DNA of 64,000 bases from Paenibacillus amylolyticus (GCF_003719335.1 NZ_RIAS01000004.1:248001-312000), one strand, 5' to 3'; counted from the stretch's first letter, positions 32,100 to 41,520 are shown. Program-made: numbers and translations. Notes: generated by a model from the sequence alone, not told the origin.

Positions 32100-33347
32100 T
32101 TACTGGGTGGGGTCAGTCTGTCCTGATTCGAGAATGACCTCGGCCAGGCGGTCGGCTGCATCTGCTGTGAAGATTCCAGATTGCGCAGCCTCTGCGAATA
32201 CCTTACTGAGCGTGCCTGCAATCCCCGCCACTTTCTGGCGGATCAGGTCAGGCCCAGCTCCTTGCAGTTCGCAGGCGGTGCTAATAATGCCGCCTGCGCT
32301 CAGCACGTAGTCAGGCGCGTACAGAATGCCGCGCGCCTGCATGCGGCCAGCAACCAGCTGTCGTTCACTCAGCTGGTTGTTGGCCGCCCCGGCGACAATG
32401 GAGCAGCGAAGCTCCTCCACGGTCGCCGGGGTGATCACGCCCCCTAGGGCACAGGGGGCGAACACCTTGCAGTCAGCGGCGTGAATACGGGCCGGATCGG
32501 CCGAAATGGCGCCGCTGAACTGCACAAGGGCGCGTTGTACACGTTCCGGTACAACGTCTGCCACGATCAGCCGTGCCCCGGCTGCATGCAGGTAACGGCA
32601 CAGGGCATACCCGACCTTGCCCAGTCCCTGGACGGCAACGGGAATGCCCTGCAGATCGGCTACGCCCTGGTGACGCAGAGAGGTGACAATGCCGGTGTAC
32701 ACGCCATAGGCGGTCATGTCGGCAGTGAAGTCATCCTGTGCGCCAAGGGAACCTGTGGTATCCGTCACATATGCCGTCTCCACCCGGATCTGGTCCATGT
32801 CTGCCGCCGTCGTGCCCAGATCCAAACCTGTCACGAAGCGACCGTGTAGTCGCTCCAGAAACCGCCCCAGTGCTCGAAACTGGGACGCACGAATTTCTTC
32901 ATTCTTCGCTGGATCTGCCTGCACTTGGTCAAGTGTACCGTCCAATGACGCGTCTACTGGTGTCACGCCAAGTGTTCCCCCCTTTGCCGGATCCTTCAGC
33001 GCCGCATCAATTATATTGCCCTTCGCGGGCTCCACGATGAGCACTTCTCCGATCCGTTCCCCCGTCGTCATCTGCTCCGAATCGCCAACCACATTCCAGA
33101 CAACAGCCTTGCCGCCGCCATAAGGCAGACCTGCCATGGCATTTTTGTAGGTCATGCCTTTGGCCAGCTTTACCGCATCACGGACGGCTTCTTCTTCGGA
33201 TGCATAAGTCCAGCAGCGGCATCCCCCTAAAGCCGGACCCAGGGCAGTATTATGAATGGCAACGACTGCTTTAAGTCCGCTGGAGGGGTCGTGGCAAAAA
33301 AACAGCTCTTCCATGCCTTCACGTTCCATTTCACGCCAGATCTGCAC
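32100..33347 (-). CDS. Leucine/phenylalanine/valine dehydrogenase with an inserted segment
   Basis: A 415-residue amino-acid dehydrogenase (oxidative deamination of branched-chain amino acids with NAD). Recognisable are GLKAVVAIHNTALGPALGG, the catalytic Lys segments GMTYKNAMAGLPYGGGKAVV, TAYGVYTGI, the NAD-binding VQGLGKVGYALC, and AGAANNQLSERQ. The usual length is about 365 residues. Here roughly 50 extra residues (about 95-145, from VVGDSEQM to ADPAKNEE) lie between GGGK and FRALGRF. GTG 33347 is the start: AAGGAGGA precedes it by 7 bases and MQIWREMEREGMEEL matches the family's beginning. The gene is GC-rich. Confidence 0.9.
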   Translation of the reverse strand: MQIWREMEREGMEELFFCHDPSSGLKAVVAIHNTALGPALGGCRCWTYASEEEAVRDAVKLAKGMTYKNAMAGLPYGGGKAVVWNVVGDSEQMTTGERIGEVLIVEPAKGNIIDAALKDPAKGGTLGVTPVDASLDGTLDQVQADPAKNEEIRASQFRALGRFLERLHGRFVTGLDLGTTAADMDQIRVETAYVTDTTGSLGAQDDFTADMTAYGVYTGIVTSLRHQGVADLQGIPVAVQGLGKVGYALCRYLHAAGARLIVADVVPERVQRALVQFSGAISADPARIHAADCKVFAPCALGGVITPATVEELRCSIVAGAANNQLSERQLVAGRMQARGILYAPDYVLSAGGIISTACELQGAGPDLIRQKVAGIAGTLSKVFAEAAQSGIFTADAADRLAEVILESGQTDPTQ

Positions 33348-33597
33348 GGCATACTCCTCCTTCAAAGTTAATCCGTCCTGTATCCGCCAAAGGCATCTCC
33401 ATTTCCTAAAAGCCTACATCACGTCTATGGTGTGCTTTCAATTAAGGTTATATTTTGCTGCATATGGATATGGACTCTACCTATATCCAATTTGATTCAT
33501 ACATCATATTCACGCTGCGGTTATTACGCCCCTGGGGACTTCGCCGGGTTGAACATGGATACAAACCGTTTTATAATGGCAGTTCCGGAATATCCGG

Positions 33598-33763
33598 ACT
33601 AGGGCGTGTCTTGAAATCCTCTGAAGTGCATCTTTTACCGCCTTTTCGCCCCCTGCTGCGTCACTTTCCCTTGACGTGCTCCGGCACGCCTGCGGTAAAC
33701 TTTCTGGCTTGGAACGAAGATTGGCAAAATCTTCTTCCTTCAGCGCTTTCAGACACGCCCTAG
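33598..33763. mobile_element. MITE-like element with terminal inverted repeats
   Basis: A 160-bp unit bounded by GGGCGTGTCTTGAAA (from 33601) and its complement with one base missing (to 33760), inside CTAG/CTAG-like flanks. Inside, TTTACCGC and GCGGTAAA form a second inverted pair, and GAAGATT/AATCTTC a third, so the whole unit can fold. It has no transposase. It sits in the divergent region between leucine dehydrogenase and the UPF0316 gene. The rest of the gap (33348-33597 and 33764-33955) shows no gene. Confidence 0.7.
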
Positions 33764-33955
33764 ATCGATGACTGAAAATTTACATGAAGCCGTTTAGGAA
33801 GAGGACATAACGTCCAATGATGGAGATAGAGGAATATGATGGACTACATGAGCCAAAGCTGTTAAATGCATTCCCAATAAGGTATAAGTGTTCGCCTTGC
33901 AGCACGTAACAAAGGGCCTGATTATTCAAAAAGGTCTAGGAAAGAGGGATCGTCT

Positions 33956-34471
33956 TTGCTTAAAATTCTGTTATTTATCTTTTTGATTCAGATTGTATAT
34001 GTATCGGCCTACACGCTTCGCATGATCTTAACGCTCAAAGGACAGAAATACATCGCTGCCCTGATCAGTATGGGTGAGATTGTGATCTATGTGCTGGGCT
34101 TGAATCTGGTGCTTAACTATTTGAAACAGCCAGAAGCGCTTATCGTATACGCAGTGGGATATGGACTTGGAGTACTGCTCGGAGCATGGATTGAGGAAAA
34201 GATTGCGCTAGGTTACGTTACCGTGAAAGTGATCTGCAACCAGATGGACGGAGGGCTGGCAAACGCTTTGCGCGATAAAGGGTACGGTGTAACCTCATGG
34301 GTCGGTAGTGGACGAGACGGAGATCGGCTGGTCATGGAGATTTTGGCGAAACGCAAAAACCAGAAGTTACTCTACCAGACCATTCTTGGTCTCGATCCCA
34401 AAGCTTTTGTCATTACCGTTGAGCCCAAACAGTTCCATGGCGGTTTCTGGACACGTTCAATCAAAAAGTAA
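33956..34471 (+). CDS. UPF0316 / DUF2179 membrane protein
   Basis: A 171-residue protein with three membrane helices (about 1-20, 35-55, 60-80) followed by a cytoplasmic DUF2179 domain (about 90-171, ending KAFVITVEPKQFHGGFW). It matches the UPF0316 family (YebE-like). The DUF2179 part is a ligand-binding-like fold also found in YitT proteins. Function unknown. TTG start at 33956 after AAAGAGGGA, giving the family's usual MLKILLFIFLIQ beginning. A single gene closed by a terminator. Confidence 0.9.
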   Translation: MLKILLFIFLIQIVYVSAYTLRMILTLKGQKYIAALISMGEIVIYVLGLNLVLNYLKQPEALIVYAVGYGLGVLLGAWIEEKIALGYVTVKVICNQMDGGLANALRDKGYGVTSWVGSGRDGDRLVMEILAKRKNQKLLYQTILGLDPKAFVITVEPKQFHGGFWTRSIKK

Positions 34472-34475
34472 AATC

Positions 34476-34513
34476 GGGCAGGTCTGCATTAGATGCGGTC
34501 CTGTCTTTTTTAT
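34476..34513 (+). terminator. Rho-independent terminator after UPF0316
   Basis: GCAGG-CTGCAT pairs with ATGCGG-CCTGTC around a three-base loop, followed by six T residues. Confidence 0.8.
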
Positions 34514-34668
34514 TTCATTTATCTGCACACGTGTTATTCTCTCCGTGGATTTCCCATTCCTCACTCATACCCCGTTATACAAGTTAACTTGATACGATGC
34601 CAGGTTGTTTCGGGTACCATTTGCCTCCTGTCCGCCATTCTCACAGGGATGTGAAATCAGGATTATTG

Positions 34669-34683
34669 TTGTAATCGTTTTCG
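34669..34683 (+). promoter_or_regulatory. Catabolite-responsive (cre) site upstream of the pectate lyase
   Basis: TTGTAATCGTTTTCG fits the cre pattern WTGNAANCGNWNNCW at 14 of 15 positions. It lies about 105 bases upstream of the pectate lyase start, suggesting CcpA repression in the presence of preferred sugars. The remaining leader up to 34785 holds no other supported site. Confidence 0.6.
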
Positions 34684-34785
34684 ACAAGTACATTGTGAAT
34701 ATGTCACTTGCGACATGACATGACGCAGAGGGACAGGCAGGACAGCTCACCATTCAACATTATACTATCGGGAGGAATCGATTCG

Positions 34786-36213
34786 ATGAAAAAAACAGTA
34801 CGAAGTTTATGCAGCACGGCTCTGGCTCTCACGCTAGGGTTCACCTTATTATCCGGACCTGCAAGTGTGCAGGCAGCGGGCAATGCAGATTACAATCTGG
34901 CCGGTTTCTCCCAAGGGAACACAGGTGGCGGAATCATCAGTGAGTCGAACACGTCCACGTATAAAAAAGTGTATAATGCCACCGACCTGGCGCTGGCTCT
35001 GAAAAAGAACTCCGGTGTCAAAGTCGTTGAGATTATGAACGACCTCGACTTAGGGTGGAACGAGATTCCTAGCGCGGCACAGACTTCACCTTTTGCGAAG
35101 CATAACGATGCACTGACACATCCGGTATTGAAGCAGACGGGGGTCAGCAAAATTACGGTGGACGGCTTTAATGGACTCACCATTTTCTCGGCGAATGGCT
35201 CCAAGATCAAACACGCTGCCATCACGGTGAAACGAAGCTCCAATGTGATCATTCGCAACCTGGAATTCGATGAGCTGTGGGAGTGGGATGAATCCACCAA
35301 AGGGGACTATGACAAAAACGACTGGGACTACATTACCCTGGAGGACAGCAGCGGTGTGTGGATCGATCACTGCACGTTTAACAAAGCGTATGACGGACTC
35401 GTCGATTCGAAAAAAGGAACCAGCGGTGTAACCATCTCCTGGTCTACCTTCAAAGGGGATGACGGCAGTGCGAACAGCTGGGTCACCCGCCAGATCAATG
35501 AACTGGAAGCAAACAAAGCTTCCTATCCCATGTATAACTACTTGCGAAGCAGTGCGGTCGGTCTAAGTAAACAAGACGTCATTGCCATCTCCGGCCCGCA
35601 GAAAAAGGGGCACCTCGTCGGTGCGACCAGTCTGGAGTCGGCTAACGCTAATTTGTCGATCACCCTGCATCATAACCTGTATAAAGACATCCAGGATCGC
35701 ATGCCTCGTCTGCGTGGCGGTAATGCCCATGCCTATAACATCATCATGGATGCTGCCGATGCCCGTTCAGCTCAGTCACGTATTACTAGCGCTATGGCAA
35801 CAGCCATCGCTTCCAAAGGTTACAAATTCGGTATTACCAGCAATGGAGCTATCTCCACCGAAAGTGGCGCTGTGCTGGTCGAAAAATCAGTAATCAAGGA
35901 TGTGCAGTACCCTGTACGCAACAATCAGACAGATCCGACCAACGCCACGTACACCGGTAAAATCAGCGTGCTCGATACGATGTACTCTCTGGATGGAAGT
36001 TCCTTCCGTGGCAACAGTGATACTGCGGGCAGTCCGCTTGCACCCGTTCCAGCTGCAATCAAACCGTTCTCGTGGAACGGCTTTACTTCCCTTCCATACA
36101 GCTATCAGACAGATGATCCGTCTACGTTGAATGCACGTCTAACAAGTTCTAATGGTGCAGGCGCCGGAAAGTTAACTTGGTCTAAAGACAATTGGCTGAA
36201 GACGAGTTACTAA
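34786..36213 (+). CDS. Secreted pectate lyase (PL1)
   Basis: A 475-residue exported enzyme that cleaves polygalacturonate by calcium-dependent beta elimination. It has a signal peptide (about residues 1-31, ending SVQA). The parallel beta-helix PL1 core shows VWIDHCTFNKAYDGLVD, the conserved WIDH region, and DRMPRLRGGNAHAYNI with the catalytic arginine. ATG 34786 follows GGGAGGAATCG; the longer upstream frame is not a signal peptide. Length is within the range of bacterial PL1 enzymes with an extra insertion near 270-310. A cre site upstream and a strong terminator downstream make it a single regulated gene. Confidence 0.95.
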   Translation: MKKTVRSLCSTALALTLGFTLLSGPASVQAAGNADYNLAGFSQGNTGGGIISESNTSTYKKVYNATDLALALKKNSGVKVVEIMNDLDLGWNEIPSAAQTSPFAKHNDALTHPVLKQTGVSKITVDGFNGLTIFSANGSKIKHAAITVKRSSNVIIRNLEFDELWEWDESTKGDYDKNDWDYITLEDSSGVWIDHCTFNKAYDGLVDSKKGTSGVTISWSTFKGDDGSANSWVTRQINELEANKASYPMYNYLRSSAVGLSKQDVIAISGPQKKGHLVGATSLESANANLSITLHHNLYKDIQDRMPRLRGGNAHAYNIIMDAADARSAQSRITSAMATAIASKGYKFGITSNGAISTESGAVLVEKSVIKDVQYPVRNNQTDPTNATYTGKISVLDTMYSLDGSSFRGNSDTAGSPLAPVPAAIKPFSWNGFTSLPYSYQTDDPSTLNARLTSSNGAGAGKLTWSKDNWLKTSY

Positions 36214-36244
36214 GTTAAGCGCTCCGTACGATATAAAATAAGTT

Positions 36245-36289
36245 AAAAAACAAGCGACCCTGCACTTCTTGCTGGGTCGCTTGTTTTTT
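36245..36289. terminator. Strong bidirectional terminator
   Basis: AAAAAACAAGCGACCC pairs with GGGTCGCTTGTTTTTT around a 13-base loop. It separates the pectate lyase gene from the convergent LacI gene. Confidence 0.93.
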
Positions 36290-36381
36290 AATGTTACTTG
36301 TAAAATGTTATTTCCTCAGGTCTAAATGCCTTCAATCTGCTGTTTGTGGTTTAAAGGCTTTATGTTTAGTTATTTTCTGTT

Positions 36382-37428
36382 TTATTGTTTTTGCATCGTT
36401 TTCGTTACTTGAGACGGGGCCTCTGATGCAGGACTCACCGATTCGCGATAGATGATATTGCCCTTTACATGGACACGGCCGAAGCTACGGCTAGGGTCAT
36501 CCATCTTTTTGAGCATGGATTGAACAGCCGTCCGTGCCATCTGTTCGATATCCACTTCAACCGTGGTGAGCTTGGGTTCCGATAGCATAGCGTAAATATC
36601 ATTGTCGAACCCAACGACAGAGCATTGAGCCGGCACTTGAATACCCAGCGAAGTCAACTTCTGCACGAGTAGATGAGCGACCTGATCGCAGTTGCAGACA
36701 AATGCGGTGGGAAGCTGTTCTGGTAGATCGATCTCGATAAACGTGCCTCGTTCATCCCGATCATTAAGCACCCAATCCGGGTTCATAGGCATGCGGTGCT
36801 CAAGCAAAGATTTATAATAACCTAGAAAACGATCCTGAATGCTGCTTGTGGAATACAGATTACCTACATAAGCGATGCTGCGGTGTCCCTGCTGGATCAG
36901 ATAGTTTGTCATTTCATACGCGGCATAGAAGTTGTCCGTCACAACGGAATCGATATCGGAATGTTCATCGTAGAAATCGAGGAACATCTTAGGTACGTCC
37001 ATCGACTGCACCAATTCAATATATTCCTTGCTGATCTGACCCAGCACAATGAAGCCGTCGACCTTGCTGTCGCTGTACAGTTTGGGCAATGATAGCTCTT
37101 CTTCGTCCTCACTGTTCAGAATATGAAGAATACCGTAATACCCCTGTTCCTCAAGATGTTTGGTGATGCGCTGGAACACGCGTACATAGAACGATTGCGT
37201 AGGCCCGGTGAACCGCTCCGGGATAATTACGCCAATATTATGAGTTAAGCCTTCCTTCATAGAACGGGCTGTCGCGTTAAAACGATAACCCATCTGAACG
37301 GCAAGTTGTTTAATCTTTTCTTTTAATTCCCCACTGACACCCTCTTTGTCATTCAACGCTTTCGAGACGGTCACACTGCTGACCCCGAGCCTGTCGGCGA
37401 TATCCCGCATGGTGATATTGTTCTTCAG
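36382..37428 (-). CDS. LacI-family repressor of the mannobiose locus
   Basis: About 348 residues: LacI helix-turn-helix (MRDIADRLGVSSVTVSKALN), hinge, and a periplasmic-binding-type effector domain. The only ATG (37410) would remove the first residues of the first helix. A CTG at 37428 lies 9 bases after AAGGAGG and would give the family-typical LKNNITMRDIA start, so CTG initiation is proposed. By position, directly behind the GH130 and epimerase genes, it likely binds the 15-base operators at 40027 and 40170, with a manno-disaccharide or derivative as inducer. Confidence 0.9.
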   Translation of the reverse strand: MKNNITMRDIADRLGVSSVTVSKALNDKEGVSGELKEKIKQLAVQMGYRFNATARSMKEGLTHNIGVIIPERFTGPTQSFYVRVFQRITKHLEEQGYYGILHILNSEDEEELSLPKLYSDSKVDGFIVLGQISKEYIELVQSMDVPKMFLDFYDEHSDIDSVVTDNFYAAYEMTNYLIQQGHRSIAYVGNLYSTSSIQDRFLGYYKSLLEHRMPMNPDWVLNDRDERGTFIEIDLPEQLPTAFVCNCDQVAHLLVQKLTSLGIQVPAQCSVVGFDNDIYAMLSEPKLTTVEVDIEQMARTAVQSMLKKMDDPSRSFGRVHVKGNIIYRESVSPASEAPSQVTKTMQKQ

Positions 37429-37618
37429 CTTTGGTCGCCTCCTTCAAGCCGGCTTAAATACAATGTGATGTCATTATGGTGAGCGCTTCTTTCAACATAA
37501 TAACAATCCATTTTAGTATACATCTTAACCCAACCGGAATAAAGCGATTCCAGATGTCGCATCACTATTTTTCGCGAGTCCCGCAGGGTTAGTCAAGATG
37601 GATCAGCCGATGTTCGTT

Positions 37619-38797
37619 TCATTGTTTTTGCAATAAACGTTCGTTCTGCTCAATCAGGTGTCCCCGCTGGCTGGCGCAGTCAAGGGAGCGATAAGGATCA
37701 GCAGGGGTATTAAACGTGTAGTCTACCAGTTGCTCTAGCGTGGTTGTGGCGACATGACAGCGTGTATCACTGGATGCATAGTAGATAAAGACTTCACCCT
37801 TCTCATTAACCACTGCACCGTTGCAAAAAATAACATTGGATACATCGCCCACGCGCTCGTCATCATAAGGGGCAATGAAGTGGCCGCCCGGCTTGGCAAT
37901 GATGCGTGCCGGATCATGCAGATCGGTGGCGAAGGTGTACAGTACGTACCTAAGACCTGCTGCGGTGTTCCGCACGCCGTGGGCAATATGAATCCAGCCA
38001 CGGTCTGTTTTGATCGGGGCAGGGCCCTGACCATTTTTCACCTCATACACCGTATGGTATTTCCGTTCATCTATAATGATCTCTTCGTGAATAACCGGAT
38101 TCAGAATATCCTCGCACAGACCAAAGGCGATTCCGCCGCCGCTGCCTGTAGAGATGAAGCCATCCTGTGGACGCGTGTAAAAAGCATATTGGCCACCCAC
38201 AAACTCGGGATGCAACACCACATTCCGCTGTTGCGGGGAGTTTGTTGAAATATTCGGGAGGCGTTCCCAACGAATCAGGTCACGTGTACGGACAAGCCCT
38301 GCCTGTGCAATAGCGCTGGAGGTGTCGAAGGCAGGAGCCTCAGGGTCTTTGCGTTCCGAACAATAGATGCCATAGATCCAGCCATCCTCATGCTGAACCA
38401 AGCGCATGTCATATTGATTGGTCTCCTCTGCATCGATATCGTCCCAGACGAGCGGTTTGCGGGTGAAGCGGAATCCGTCAATGCCATTGTCACTCTCGGC
38501 AAGGGCAAAGAATGATTTTCGATCCAGTCCTTCGGTACGTACAACGATGATGTATTTGCCTTTAAAGTAGATAGCGCCCGGGTTGAGGGTTGCGTTAATA
38601 CCCAGACGCTCCATGAAATGTGGGTTCGAGTTCTTATTGAGATCGAATCTCCAGTGCAGCGGAACATGATGGCGTGTAATGACCGGATATTGATAACGCT
38701 GGTATATGCCATTGTAGAAGGAAGAGTCAACCTCATTTTTTCGTGACAAAAGCTGCTCCTGCTGTTCCAGTAACGTTCTATATTTCGGGTGTATCAT
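37619..38797 (-). CDS. GH130 4-O-beta-D-mannosyl-D-glucose phosphorylase
   Basis: A 392-residue five-bladed propeller enzyme of GH130. Motifs [55 protein letters not shown] and [15 protein letters not shown] mark the subfamily (GH130_1) that phosphorolyses beta-mannosyl-1,4-glucose to mannose 1-phosphate and glucose. Immediately preceded by the AGE epimerase (2-base gap), which supplies that substrate from mannobiose, so the assignment is supported by context. Cytosolic. Followed by the LacI gene after 190 bp. Confidence 0.92.
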   Translation of the reverse strand: MIHPKYRTLLEQQEQLLSRKNEVDSSFYNGIYQRYQYPVITRHHVPLHWRFDLNKNSNPHFMERLGINATLNPGAIYFKGKYIIVVRTEGLDRKSFFALAESDNGIDGFRFTRKPLVWDDIDAEETNQYDMRLVQHEDGWIYGIYCSERKDPEAPAFDTSSAIAQAGLVRTRDLIRWERLPNISTNSPQQRNVVLHPEFVGGQYAFYTRPQDGFISTGSGGGIAFGLCEDILNPVIHEEIIIDERKYHTVYEVKNGQGPAPIKTDRGWIHIAHGVRNTAAGLRYVLYTFATDLHDPARIIAKPGGHFIAPYDDERVGDVSNVIFCNGAVVNEKGEVFIYYASSDTRCHVATTTLEQLVDYTFNTPADPYRSLDCASQRGHLIEQNERLLQKQ

Positions 38798-38799
38798 GC

Positions 38800-39984
38800 T
38801 TATCCCATCCTCTCCATGAGTTCAATGCAAAAACGGCTGTTATGGTACGGACATTTCCACGGGCCGGCCATTTCATGCTGATCAGGTGTGCCGTTTTCGT
38901 CCACAGCCCAGTACCACTCACCGCCTGGCCGGTAATCCACGATGTGCTTCTGCGTATAATTCCACAACTGTTCGACCGTTTCCAGAAATCTAGAATCCCC
39001 AGTGCGCTGATAGGCGTTATAGAAACCAACCATCGCTTCCGCCTGAACCCACCAGATGCGAGTGGTATCTACATGCTTGCCTTCCTGTTCATTCATGAGT
39101 GAACCATCCGGCTGCACAGCTACATTCAAAATGTTGTATGCGATATCTGTAACCATGGCGGCATACTGCGGATGATCTTCAAGCCCCAACACCTTGAGGG
39201 CTTCGTCGATCAGCCAGCTGGCCTCGATGTCATGTCCAAATGAGCGCAGATCAATGATGGACTCCCACCTTTTGTTGAAAAATACCCCGAGGAACTTGGT
39301 GTTCTTGTCATACACCCGTTCATACAGAATTCCAAGCAGGCGCTCAAGCGCTGCCTTCACTTGCGGGTCCGGCCACACCTTGTATAGGGTGGTGTAGGCC
39401 TCCAGCACATGGATATGCGTATTCATCGTGTAATCCGCAATGACCCCGTTTTCACTCAACATTTCATTCGGTTGTTCATTCCAAAATCGGTCAAATTGCT
39501 CTCTGTAAGCAGGCGCTTCTGTGTTGTAACCTTTGCTCTCAATCATCGCAAAAAGCGTTTTCGCTAAGTCCAGCGCAGAAGCATCACGGGTTGCGCGATA
39601 GTATTCGCTGAGCGCGTATACGCCAAAAGACTGAGTATACACATGTTTGCTCGAATCCAGCGGTTCACCGATGGCATCCACCATCCAGTACATCCCACCG
39701 TGCTCTCTGTCCATCACGTGATCAGCGAGAAAACGATAGGCATGTTCAGCGTGCTCCCGCCAGATCTCCTCACCGGTTACCCGGTAGGCTGCGGAAAAAG
39801 ACCAAAGCTGCCGTGCTGTAGCGATTCCGCCTTTGGGTGCTTCTTGATCCACCTGCAGATCGCTGCCAACCCAGCCATAGAATCCACCATGAATTTCATC
39901 TTTTAACTTAGACCAGAACGGCATAATTTTGCTTTTCCAATGCTCCGCAATTTCAGTTTGAAGCTGAACCATCTTATGAGTCAT
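38800..39984 (-). CDS. AGE-family epimerase (cellobiose/mannobiose 2-epimerase)
   Basis: A 394-residue (alpha/alpha)6-barrel enzyme. Motifs [49 protein letters not shown] and [18 protein letters not shown] contain the catalytic histidines and Arg/Trp residues of 2-epimerases. It converts the reducing-end mannose of mannobiose to glucose. ATG 39984 follows AAGGAG by 8 bases; the frame's upstream GTG is discarded. First gene of the minus-strand mannobiose operon, reading from promoter 40054-40082. Confidence 0.93.
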   Translation of the reverse strand: MTHKMVQLQTEIAEHWKSKIMPFWSKLKDEIHGGFYGWVGSDLQVDQEAPKGGIATARQLWSFSAAYRVTGEEIWREHAEHAYRFLADHVMDREHGGMYWMVDAIGEPLDSSKHVYTQSFGVYALSEYYRATRDASALDLAKTLFAMIESKGYNTEAPAYREQFDRFWNEQPNEMLSENGVIADYTMNTHIHVLEAYTTLYKVWPDPQVKAALERLLGILYERVYDKNTKFLGVFFNKRWESIIDLRSFGHDIEASWLIDEALKVLGLEDHPQYAAMVTDIAYNILNVAVQPDGSLMNEQEGKHVDTTRIWWVQAEAMVGFYNAYQRTGDSRFLETVEQLWNYTQKHIVDYRPGGEWYWAVDENGTPDQHEMAGPWKCPYHNSRFCIELMERMG

Positions 39985-40026
39985 CCAGAGCACTCCTTCA
40001 TCCGTAAAAAATCATATTTGAATAAA

Positions 40027-40041
40027 TTAAGTTATCGTTAA
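40027..40041. promoter_or_regulatory. LacI-type operator O1 (epimerase side)
   Basis: TTAAGTTATCGTTAA, within the larger palindrome AAGTTA-TCG-TTAACTT. It lies at about +6 to +20 of the minus-strand promoter. The identical 15-mer occurs inverted at 40170-40184. Confidence 0.75.
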
Positions 40042-40053
40042 CTTTATATATTA

Positions 40054-40082
40054 ATATTAGTTCTATGAAATTGCCTTGTCAA
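40054..40082 (-). promoter_or_regulatory. Promoter of the epimerase/GH130 operon
   Basis: On the minus strand TTGACA (40077-40082) and TAATAT (40054-40059) are 17 bases apart. A near-consensus sigma-A promoter facing the epimerase gene. Confidence 0.8.
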
Positions 40083-40127
40083 CGAAATGTATATTTGGTT
40101 TTACTAGTGAAGTAATAAATTATTCAA

Positions 40128-40156
40128 TTGACAGGTAAGCGTTACCATAATAGAAT
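40128..40156 (+). promoter_or_regulatory. Promoter of the sugar transporter/GH130 operon, with operator in the spacer
   Basis: TTGACA (40128-40133) and TAGAAT (40151-40156) are exactly 17 bases apart. The spacer begins with GGTAAGCGTTACC (40134-40146), a LacI/CcpA-type palindrome; with flanking bases it fits the cre pattern at 14 of 15 positions. Repressor bound here would block polymerase. Confidence 0.8.
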
Positions 40157-40169
40157 CTATCCTGTAACC

Positions 40170-40184
40170 TTAACGATAACTTAA
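40170..40184. promoter_or_regulatory. LacI-type operator O2 (transporter side)
   Basis: TTAACGATAACTTAA, the exact reverse complement of O1, at about +7 to +21 of the plus-strand promoter. Centre-to-centre distance to O1 is 143 bp, so one repressor could loop the two. Confidence 0.75.
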
Positions 40185-40209
40185 TTTAATTAAGGAAGGG
40201 GTCGGAACA

Positions 40210-41520
40210 ATGAGGAAAAATAAAGGCTGGGTGTTGTTACTGACGATGCTACTCATCACTTCACTGCTTGCTGCGTGTTCATCAGGAGGTGAGGCGCAGT
40301 CGGGAGAAGAGATCAGTACAGATCCGGCAGATATCAAGGGCGAAATTACTGTTTTGACGCAACGCACAGATATTGTTGATACCGTATTCAAGGACTATGC
40401 GGCCGAGTTCAACAAGGAATACCCGGACGTTAAAGTGAATTTTCAGGCCTTGGCTGATTACGAGGGACAAGTGAAGATTCGGATGAGCACTAAAGACTAT
40501 GGCGACGTACTTATGATTCCTACGAGTGTTCCAATCGCCGATATCCCGGATTTTTTCGAGCCGCTTGGCACATACGATGAACTGAAAGACAAATACACTG
40601 CTATTGAAGAGCGTATGGTGGATGGCCAGGTATACGGGATTCCAACGGTCATCACGTTCTCCGGTATCATTTATAACAAACAAGTCTTCAAAGACGCAGA
40701 GATCACCGAGTTGCCGAAGACACCTAAACAATTCCAGGCAGCACTTCAGAAGGTGAAGGATAATACGGATGCCATTCCGCTCTACACCAACTACGCATCA
40801 GGCTGGGCACTTACCCAATGGGAGGCTGACCTGCCAACGGTTGCGGGTAGTGTAGATTATGTCAACGTAGATCAACCCAATACGGATGATAACTTTGTGC
40901 CAGGACAGCCGCATTATGAGCTATACAAAGTGCTTTATGATGCAGCCAAGAACGGCCTGATTGAGAAAGACCCGACAACAACAGACTGGGAAAGCTCCAA
41001 GGCGGATCTAGCTAATGGCAAGATTGCAACGATGGCTCTTGGATCATGGGCAATCACACAGATTCAAGGCATGACCGATACACCAGACAATATTGGTTTC
41101 TTACCATTCCCGACCAACGCTAGCGATGTTATCGTACCGCTGTCCGCAGACTATAACATTGGCATGAATGTGAACAGCGAGAACAAACCTGCGGCAAAAG
41201 CATGGATCGACTGGTTTCTGGCCAAATCCAACTATGCTACCCAGCAGGGTGGAGGCATGAGTGCAGACAAGAGCGCAGAGCTGCCGCCGATTCTAGATCA
41301 GTACAAAGATGTAAAATTCTCTACTTTAACTCCGGCTAAAGAGGGGCAGGAAGGACTGATGGACAAAATCGATAACAAAGGCGAGATTGGTCTCTGGCAA
41401 CCTGACTTCAAGAAACGCATTATTGAAGCGGCCATCGGCAACCGGAGTGAATCGTATGATGACATTATGAAAGATCTGAACGATAAATGGGTAAAAGCGC
41501 GTGCGGAAGTCACGAAATAA
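40210..41520 (+). CDS. Sugar ABC transporter substrate-binding lipoprotein
   Basis: A 436-residue exported lipoprotein. The signal peptide ends in the lipobox LLAACSS (Cys about residue 20), then comes a family-1 solute-binding fold (ITVLTQRTDIVD, GKIATMALGSWAITQIQG). It probably captures beta-1,4-mannooligosaccharides or mannobiose for the two permeases downstream. The strong ribosome binding site AAGGAAGGGG fits the high expression of binding proteins. The 227-base gap to the permease gene has no clear gene and may hold mRNA structures that keep permease levels lower. Confidence 0.93.
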   Translation: MRKNKGWVLLLTMLLITSLLAACSSGGEAQSGEEISTDPADIKGEITVLTQRTDIVDTVFKDYAAEFNKEYPDVKVNFQALADYEGQVKIRMSTKDYGDVLMIPTSVPIADIPDFFEPLGTYDELKDKYTAIEERMVDGQVYGIPTVITFSGIIYNKQVFKDAEITELPKTPKQFQAALQKVKDNTDAIPLYTNYASGWALTQWEADLPTVAGSVDYVNVDQPNTDDNFVPGQPHYELYKVLYDAAKNGLIEKDPTTTDWESSKADLANGKIATMALGSWAITQIQGMTDTPDNIGFLPFPTNASDVIVPLSADYNIGMNVNSENKPAAKAWIDWFLAKSNYATQQGGGMSADKSAELPPILDQYKDVKFSTLTPAKEGQEGLMDKIDNKGEIGLWQPDFKKRIIEAAIGNRSESYDDIMKDLNDKWVKARAEVTK

